Assembly: GCA_019649035.1 (NCBI GenBank)
Contig: BMAT01001578.1
Location: 53,418-78,965 of the forward strand
Direction: 5' to 3'
Length of the DNA stretch: 25,548 nt
From: Elysia marginata
Lineage: Eukaryota; Mollusca; Gastropoda; Plakobranchidae
The translations under genes were made by a program, and so were the position numbers. Of the stretch, positions 18,236 to 25,548 are shown in pieces. Under the pieces are notes generated by a model, which was not told the origin of the DNA, searched no databases, and worked only from the letters and a program-made list of their open reading frames with translations. Each line of letters starts with the position of its first letter. Positions within the stretch are counted from its first letter, which is position 1.

Positions 18236-21088
18236 GCACATCAAATTAAATATGCTCTTTTTTCTTGTAATCTCAAAAACATATGAGCGTCTTTGCACCA
18301 TGACGTCTGAGGTATGATGTTTTAATATTCAGGTTCAATAATAAAAAGTTTAACAAATGAGTTGAGAAAACATGGTAAATCAATTCTAATCCAAAAACTG
18401 GTCAATTTGCAGATGGCATTAATAGAATAATATTGAGGATAAATACAAGTCATCCGTCAAATATCATAATGAGTTCCCAGAAAGAACCCTGAAATAATAA
18501 AGAAATAGAGTAACTGGAGATTCACACCTTACGGAAAAGACCATGGAGAAAGTACAGGTTTAAAAAAAAAACAAATAAAAAAGATGAGATAGTATAAGGT
18601 TTCTTTGTTTATTTCAGTGGTAAAATTGTGTTGGACAGCGTACATTAACACACCAAAATACATTATATTATACATTTTATGTACATACAAAATCAAAGAA
18701 CAGTACGTGAGGAAAAAAAATACATCGTCAAACAGTAACAAAGTTTTATTAAGCTTACCTAACTTTATCAAAGTATTCAAAGGCAATGCCCGACCTACAT
18801 TTCCTCAAGAATGCAGGGGACCAGGGAAATCCGATTTCTGATGACTTTCAGCCTTAGTATTTTAGTTGTAGAATTTTTCCTGTGCAAGATGATACGAGAA
18901 ACTTGGCATTTCTAGGGTGGGTGAAATCTGTCTAGATAGCTTTAGCTTTATTTACAGTAAAATCTTCTTACAATATACACTGTCTAAAGGCTCAATTATA
19001 CATTCAAATGGGTTTGATAGCATTTTGTGATACATGTACACAGTTAGCAAATCTTATGTAAAAGAAAACCTCATTTTTACCAAGGGACTATACGTATTTC
19101 AATTGCATGAGTCCAACCAGCCCCGCTAATACTTGCTCAAAAACTGTCGTATGCTTAGCTTACAAAGTCTACGGAAAGTCCAGATTGATCAAGTTAATGT
19201 GTAAATAGTTGATAGACAAGAAAAAGATAGTATGGGACATAAAAATGGGTTTTAGTTTTTAAGAGATACGCATTATCACATGTAAATCTTTTGGAAGCGA
19301 TTAAGGCATACCCGTAAGATTTTAATAATTTCATTAGGATAGATGAGACAACTTTTCCGCATTTGCTACAACTGATTTTGCAATCGATTGCTAAACAATC
19401 AATCGTGATATGATAGTGAGACAATACAAGTCGGTTTTGAAATGTGCATTATGACAAAACGAGTAGCATTTTAGCAGTAGACTGGAAGTTCTCTTTTCAA
19501 AATCAAAAAAAGTCACTGTGACGGGTTTTCATATTGTGCCTTGAGGTAGCAAATGATGACGTGAATCTGAACATGGAAATGTTATGAAGCATCTGAATCA
19601 TGCATCCTAATATCCTTAACTATAACAATAATAATAATGGAAAAATGACAAGAAACCAAAATTGCAGTATGTTGGGCTCAGCTTAGAAAAGTTCAATATT
19701 CCATTTTAAACCTCATCATGATTCAGTTTAAAAAAAAATCAAAATGCATGCATCACCTAATCTCTCTGTGTGAGCTAATTTTGTGCTTCATGGTGTTTAA
19801 ACCATTGAGAAAGCCAATTTGCTTCTCGTTCAAAATTTCTGTTTACTGTAAGCAGGAAACTACTGAACGACTTAATATTTGAACGTTTCCTATGCCGTAT
19901 GATATTATGCCTGCACGTACGGTCTCACTAAGATGCTACAAGAGTCAGCAAAAACAAACAATATTGCACTCAAGAAAGGGTCTTGAACCTAAATGAATGC
20001 CAAACATAAACGGAAGCAGTTTTTACAAACGCTGTACAAGTCTTAAAACAGACTGAGTGATAGAATAATAAACACTTGAAATAGTTATCTTCGAAGCGAA
20101 ACAAAGCTGCTAGCCAAACAAAGCCAGGAAAAACCTGGGTGGGGTATTGAGATTTGTGTATTTGTTTCATTGCATGTTTGATATGGGGCAATTTAAGAAC
20201 TAACATTTCTTGAGTGTAGAATTCAAAAGGTGGGCTCAACAGCAAACTCTTCTGTGGATGCCGTAGTTTATTCGAATTATAACTCTAGTGCTGAATGTAC
20301 GTCTAAAAACTCACAATTTCCAAAGGGTAACCAGTGTTTAAGAATTTTTTAAAGTTCATGAAACAACCCCAAAGCCCACTCCTCATTAGCTAACCTAAGG
20401 CCTTTTTTTGGGTATAAAAGAAAAACTTTGCCAGCTACAGCAATGGTAGACCCGAAATTCACTCAGTTGTAGTGTATTTTACAAAAAAATCCATGTAGAC
20501 ATAAAGCTCTACCCTACCGACAAAAGCTTTCTTTTCTTTGTTCAAATTTTTTGTTTTATTTTGGGGTGGGAGTCATATGCTGTTGTTGTTGTGACAATGA
20601 CTTTGCTATAAATTAATACAAAAATATGGCAAAAAATTTCATAGTGCAGTTGCAATTTCCTATTTGATATATATCAGTCTTAACATTCTGTTTACAATGG
20701 AGAATCAGATCTCAGTCTATATGGGTTTGACAGCTGTAACTGTAAGAACACAGTGCTGTTCCAGTCTCTATTTTTGTTTACTCATTGTGCAATCAAACAA
20801 GTCAGAACACATTGGCCACCGTTGGCATTTTGGCTTTGAAAACTGCCATCTAAGAGTGCTCAAAACAAAGTTCGGGGGTTAGGGTTACATGGTTCATGTA
20901 CTAAAATTATAGGAGTTTTAACATTTTTTTTTTCTCAAAGAAAAAGAGGGCTCAAATGGCTTGACTCTGGCCTTTTGCACACATGAAATGGGTAGCATTG
21001 ATAAATGATAAGTTTTTTTTATGATGAAACATCAATAATTCTCAGAAAAAAAGAAGAAAATCAAAAAGACCACATATATCGACATTTT

Positions 21089-21235
21089 TGTCTTGCAACC
21101 ATTGTGAATGAGTAGGATGTCACAATTTCCACGATACAAGGCAGTGTTATTTCAGACAATCCATAGATCCAGACTTTATAACCTTAAAATTGCATGAAAT
21201 TATCCAAAATTTTTGTGGAAATACTTCATTACAGC
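21089..21235. mobile_element. MITE family 2, inverted and truncated copy
   Basis: TGTCTTGCAACCATTGTGAA then TGAGTAGGATGTCACAATTT is the reverse complement of the family 2 right end (compare AATTGCCAAATCCTACTCAT at 8922-8941). The match continues into a reversed TTTCATG...TTCCACAAAAATTTTGG core on the other strand and fades before family 1 copy 4. Confidence 0.65.
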
Positions 21236-21281
21236 TTCTTTTGATTCAAAATATATATAGAAAAAAATAAAAAGGAATAAA

Positions 21282-21708
21282 TGTCTCGCATTCTATCCAA
21301 ATAAGTTTAAGTTGCATGACCTAGTTTTGAGGTAGAGGCTTTCAAACTCTGGTAGGTGTTCAGGATTCAAATATTTTTTTTCATTTTAAATATTGATTCT
21401 CAAACCTTTTCTAAACATATTTCACTCCTGGTTCATGTTGAAATTTCATGATTTATGTGTTTAATTTCATTGGTATGGTTGCAAAAGACTTTGCACCTAT
21501 GGAGTTGTCTAAACTTTAAACACAATTTTCTCCCCTTTCTGAAATTTCACAATTTTCTCCCCTGTCCTAACCTTCAAACAGCTATAACTTCACACAGACC
21601 CATGATAGAGCTTTTCTGTTTGTTGTATTCGAAAGTAGAGGAAATAAGCTTTTCCTTGATACCAACATATTACATTACAACCTTCCTATTTCAATAGGTT
21701 GCAAGACA
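21282..21708. mobile_element. MITE family 1, copy 4
   Basis: It starts TGTCTCGCATTCTATCCAAA and ends GGTTGCAAGACA, with a diverged interior sharing GGTATGGTTGCAAAAG, TTTCTGAAATTTCACAA and GTAGAGGAAATAAGCTTTTC with copies 1 and 3. An inner duplication of CACAATTTTCTCCCC lies at 21520-21562. It follows closely on a family 2 fragment. Confidence 0.8.
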
Positions 21709-22116
21709 AATATTCTTTGAAAAAGAGTTTTCTTGAATTAACATTTCTGACATTTGAATAATTTACGATGACTGCAAGACAAAAGTAACGTTATTAAAAC
21801 TTAAATAGATGAAAACCGTGTGAAAACTGAACAACTAAAAAAATGATGGGATAAAACAGTATGTTGAAATCAAAGAAGTACATTAAACGGCAAGTTAAAC
21901 CTACAAATTTAATATAAGACCACTGTCTAATTCTTCGTTCAGTTCTAAGACTTGCGCATCATTATCAGTCCACATCTCTCAACAGGCAGTCCAATGCAAC
22001 TTAAAGAAATGATCATTTGATATATAGGCCTACTGATTCTTAATTTAATTTCATACTTCAGCAATGTTTTAAAAAACATAAACTTTATGTCACATTAAAA
22101 AAAGTAACAACCTTGC

Positions 22117-22181
22117 GCCCCCGTCTCCCCCCAAAAAACCCCCCAACAATAACGAAAGAAAAAAAACAAAAAAAAAACCCA
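22117..22181. repeat. C-rich and A-rich low-complexity tract
   Basis: Runs of C (CCCCCGTCTCCCCCC) are followed by CCCCCC and then poly-A stretches broken by CC or C. No gene signal. Confidence 0.8.
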
Positions 22182-23350
22182 TTTCGTTTAAAATTCTCAA
22201 CTTAAACATGCAGTCCAATGCAGCTTGCTGCAAAACCTGAAAGGCTTTTTCACTGTCAATAAACTTATTGAATTTTTTAACTTAATAAAAAAATACTTGA
22301 AGACTTTTTATGAAACTAATAACAGAAGGACTAAAAATTTAAAATAAAAAAAAAAAACCAAAAAAAAACCACCAAACAATTACATTAACTATTACCTATG
22401 CCTGAGATTTTTCAAAAGAAAAAACATGTATTCACTTTGAGGAGTGAAATGGAGACACTTGAAAAAGGAAAAAAAAAAGCAGCCCGTTAATTATTTTCAA
22501 AGGCTAATGCCAAGTGCTGAAGCTGTGTCGTAAGCCCTGGAACAAGATAAATATGGCAGTTTGGGGACTGTAATGTAAACTCTTTGAGGTTCACATAACA
22601 GTACCTCATTTTATATTTTATGTTATTCTTTCCCTTTCTTTCATTGACATACAGGCCTCAAAAGAAAAAAGCAACCCTCTTAAGATATTGTGTTTATATA
22701 GCAGCTTAATTAACCTTTATGATCAAAGAAGGCACACACACACACATAAAATACCAAATATTTTATTGAGCTTATATTGTAGAGTTGAGATTCGCAATAT
22801 GGTGAATCATATCAAATTTACATATCCAGCAATTGTATAAATAAAAGAGAATTTCAATCAATTGTCTCTCCTTTTACAAGCCCTATTTGCGACATATGAG
22901 TCAATCGCGTTGGCGCAACATGCCATTCAACAAAACCAGGAGACCACAAAAAACAACAGCAACAAAAACAAAAGCTGAATAATACATGTATTCATACAAA
23001 AATGTCAGCTTGTACACTCCATTTGATCTTAATATTAAATGTTGCAGAGGGAGACTTAAGGCCCGACCTGTGACCCAGCTTTTTTTTTTTCCGGATTATT
23101 AAATAAAAAAAAATACAACTTTTAATTATTTTTCAAAATCTTACCAAACTTAACTTTTTCATGGTTAAAATATACATTTGAATCTTGTATTGCAAATATA
23201 GAAGAAATGCAAAACTGTGCAGAGTATTTTAAAAAAAAAAGATGTCAAAATTAGCTTTGTCACAACGGCAACTAGCGTCGTGAAGTAAAAAGAAGTTGCT
23301 GGGAGTAAAATAAACTGAATAAAACAAAAAGCCTTCTACAAATACAATTA

Positions 23351-23514
23351 AGTGGAATCCACTTAAAGTCAACACCTTTAAGGGAAACTCTTGCTTGCAG
23401 TCAGCAGTATTTCGCAGTCCCATTTTGTATTTTTTTATATATTTATAAAAGTTAAAGTCAACTCTTGCTTTAGTTTCAGTCAACCCAAGGTGTTGACTTT
23501 ATCAGCATTCCACT
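23351..23514. repeat. Foldback element, about 164 bases
   Basis: The ends AGTGGAATCCACTTAAAGTC then AACACCTT (23351-23378) and 23487-23514 are inverted at 23 of 28 positions. Inside, AACTCTTGCTT appears twice in direct orientation (23385-23395 and 23460-23470). No reading frame of note; probably a small nonautonomous element. Confidence 0.75.
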
Positions 23515-24150
23515 GTATTTATGCTTGTTTAAAACTCAAAAATACCTGCGCTGAGATCCCATAATTTAAAAAAAAATGTCGCTCCTACCAAAAATTTCCT
23601 CAGACTGATTTTATACATGTGATTAGCAGATATAGTCAAGACCATCTAAATTATAATTCAAAGCTGGTACTTGCTTGTTTTGAATTGAAGTATGTTCAGA
23701 TTACTGATTTTATTGTCTATTGACACAGCATACTGACAACTGATTGTATCCTTGTGTTGTTGTAATGAACACTGAATATTTAATGTTTAGGTACCTCAAA
23801 GTTAAAATCTATTCTTAAATGGGCTTTTACAAGGAAATATTAGAGGTGGACTGTAATAAAATTCATCAAAACATAAATAAAAAAAAATTTTTATCTCTTT
23901 CAAAAAAATACATCAACAGCATTACTTTAAAACACATGAAAGAAAAAAAAGCCTAGAACTAATATCTACTAGGTATTTGAACACACTCTTAACAGTCCAA
24001 CATTTTTCAGCAGGTGACCAATTCATGTATAATATATAATACACAGTTGTTTTTCTACCTGTAGATTGCATAGATTTGTATACACTTGAACAGTCTTTTC
24101 GACAAAAAATCACATTAAAATTAAGCGAGACAAACACGACTAATAAAACA

Positions 24151-24397
24151 TGTCTCTCGTCCATGATAAACTAGTCGGAAGTTGGAAATTCTTTTTCTGA
24201 GAAAATGCCACCTGAAAGTCTATTTTTTCTTCTTTTTCTCAATAAATTAAATCCACAGATGTTTTAACATCTTTCCAAAAAAATTGATAACTTCATGAAA
24301 TTTTTTAAGCTTGGAAGCTTAGAAAAATCTCATACAGAAGCAACACTTTGAAGCTGGAAATTGCGACCTCCAACTAATTCATCAGGAATTTAAGACA
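24151..24397. mobile_element. MITE family 2, copy 3
   Basis: It starts TGTCTCTCGTCCATGATAAA and ends TAATTCATCAGGAATTTAAG then ACA. The interior matches 8712-8959 closely (AGAAAATGCCA, AGTCTATTTTTTCT, ACATCTTTCC, GAAGCTTAGAAAAAT). The 247-base length equals that of the other full copies. A lone left-end-like TGTCTCGCAATCCATGTAAA follows at 24732. Confidence 0.78.
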
Positions 24398-24958
24398 TGC
24401 GTATAGATTTGAAGGGTTTCATGACTAAATGCATTATATCCCTTTTTTACTTAATTTTGGGATTTAATATGAAATCAACTTACTTTCAAATTCTTTTTTC
24501 ATTAGGAGACATTAATTTTCACACCTGCTCGTATCTTAGTTGTAAGCGCAAAATTTTCTGAAACAAAAATACTAAGACAAATAAGGAAAAATTGCCAGTC
24601 TTTGCTCTGTTTTTCTCAGCTTTTTGAAAACAGCTTATTTAACGCATTTACTCATACAACCCTTCATTTGTAGAGATGTCTGCTTCAATTAAACAATTTA
24701 ATCATGTAGGTCTGCCATGGGAAAGCCAATATGTCTCGCAATCCATGTAAATGAGTTGAATTTCCCAATTTTCCTAATACAAGGCCTTGATAGAACGAAC
24801 AATACATTTTTCTGAAACTCCAAACAAAGTATGGAGAAAACGAGGAATGATTCTAATTTTGAACGGCATTTGCTCAAGTTAATTTCTCAAGTCAAATTAA
24901 AATTAAGTTATTTATATATGTATATTCCGACCCGAGTGCCATCTTATTTTGCAATAGA

Positions 24959-25108
24959 CAAAAAGAAAACATCTATTTTTCCCTATTTGGTTGAAACTAA
25001 TTGACACTATCAAATGGCATATTAAACAGTCCAAAAAGAAAACAATCTTCTATTTTTCCCTATTTGGTTGAAACTAATTGACACAATCAAATGGCATATT
25101 AAACAGTC
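24959..25108. repeat. Tandem duplication, two units of 73 and 77 bases
   Basis: CAAAAAGAAAAC starts at 24959 and 25032. The rest of the unit (CTATTTTTCCCTATTTGGTT, then AATTGACAC.ATCAAATGGC) is almost the same, with a short insertion near the left of unit two. The very low divergence suggests a recent event. Confidence 0.9.
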
Positions 25109-25548
25109 ACTTCTTACTAAGGTATCCTATCTCAGATTGAAAAAACAGCAAGCAAACCTAGGGTTGAAATCTAAATGGGTTCAAAGTAAACTTGCTTAAA
25201 ACTTATTATTTTCTCTTGCTCCAGCCCACATATTTTGCCTTAGAACCTGCAAGACCGGTATGATTGGATTGCTAACTTATAATACAAGTATTGGTTCAGC
25301 ATTAACTGCTTTCATCAAATCGCTGTCATCAAATGATGATTCAAAGGAACAAAGGGGTACAACACGGATGCTAGTAAAAGATTCTAAAAATGAAAATTAA
25401 AATAATGGCACTGTGTTCTTGCCTACATCAACTAATACACAATATGTTGTTTAGGGGGGCACTGAATTGCCATTGTTCATGAAATCAATCTTGTTCAAAT
25501 TTATGAGTTCACTCAGGTTCTCAGGATTTAAAAAGAAAAAAGAAAACA

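Larger units (their letters stand above)
17001..25548. other. Gene-poor A-rich stretch
   Basis: Apart from the listed elements, no coding exon was supported on either strand. The longest minus-strand frames (19970-20245, 18529-18786, 23229-23483) resemble nothing I know. The A-rich plus strand would suit intron or 3' UTR of a minus-strand gene entering from the right; that is inference. Confidence 0.5.

Noticed and set aside
19970..20245. 91-residue minus-strand frame
   Set aside because: It is the longest minus-strand frame outside the left part, but it has no recognised motif, biased composition is absent, and length is not unusual for 25 kb of random frames. It could be revisited with RNA data.
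20876..20887. GGGTTAGGGTTA, telomere-like
   Set aside because: Only two units, expected by chance.
1..25548. CRISPR arrays, rRNA, operons, phage or bacterial systems
   Set aside because: No regularly spaced repeats, no rRNA-like sequence and no tightly packed genes; the window is animal nuclear DNA.

Overview
This is eukaryotic nuclear DNA: AT-rich, with GT-AG introns, tRNA-derived SINEs, short inverted-repeat elements and microsatellites. It carries one recognisable gene, whose protein is clearly animal. The lineage is probably an invertebrate, perhaps a mollusc; that part is a guess from the repeat types and compact exons, not something the sequence proves.

Left part (1-7716, plus strand): the last eight coding exons of an ELAPOR1/ELAPOR2 (KIAA1324/EIG121) orthologue. 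Exons are 1482-1582, 2103-2182, 2623-2662, 3407-3649, 4891-4960, 5778-5860, 6675-6870 and 7657-7716. All seven junctions have GT/AG borders and keep one reading frame, giving about 290 residues and a stop at 7714-7716. The protein part holds the C-terminal half of a cysteine-rich MRH-like lumenal domain, one transmembrane helix, and a cytoplasmic tail with a YSKL sorting motif, an acidic stretch and an NPF motif near the end. The gene continues left of the window.

The introns are crowded with repeats. There are two copies of a SINE (one with a 10-bp target duplication), a second SINE with a different tRNA head but a shared central motif, several inverted-repeat elements, a triplicated splice acceptor at the first visible exon, and a decayed partial copy of the second visible exon.

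Right part (7717-25548): no gene could be supported. It holds further copies of the two inverted-repeat families, a piggyBac-like nonautonomous element (16617-17000), a minus-strand SINE-like unit, three foldback or hairpin sequences, tandem duplications, and a 400-base assembly gap whose two flanks are nearly the same sequence. By eye, the plus strand is T-rich from about 7.7 to 15.9 kb and A-rich from about 16 kb to the end. This could mean convergent transcription, with a minus-strand gene entering from the right.

No new defence, biosynthetic or other multi-gene system is visible. The points most worth following are the splice-site remodelling of the ELAPOR gene by duplications and SINEs, and the set of nonautonomous elements.
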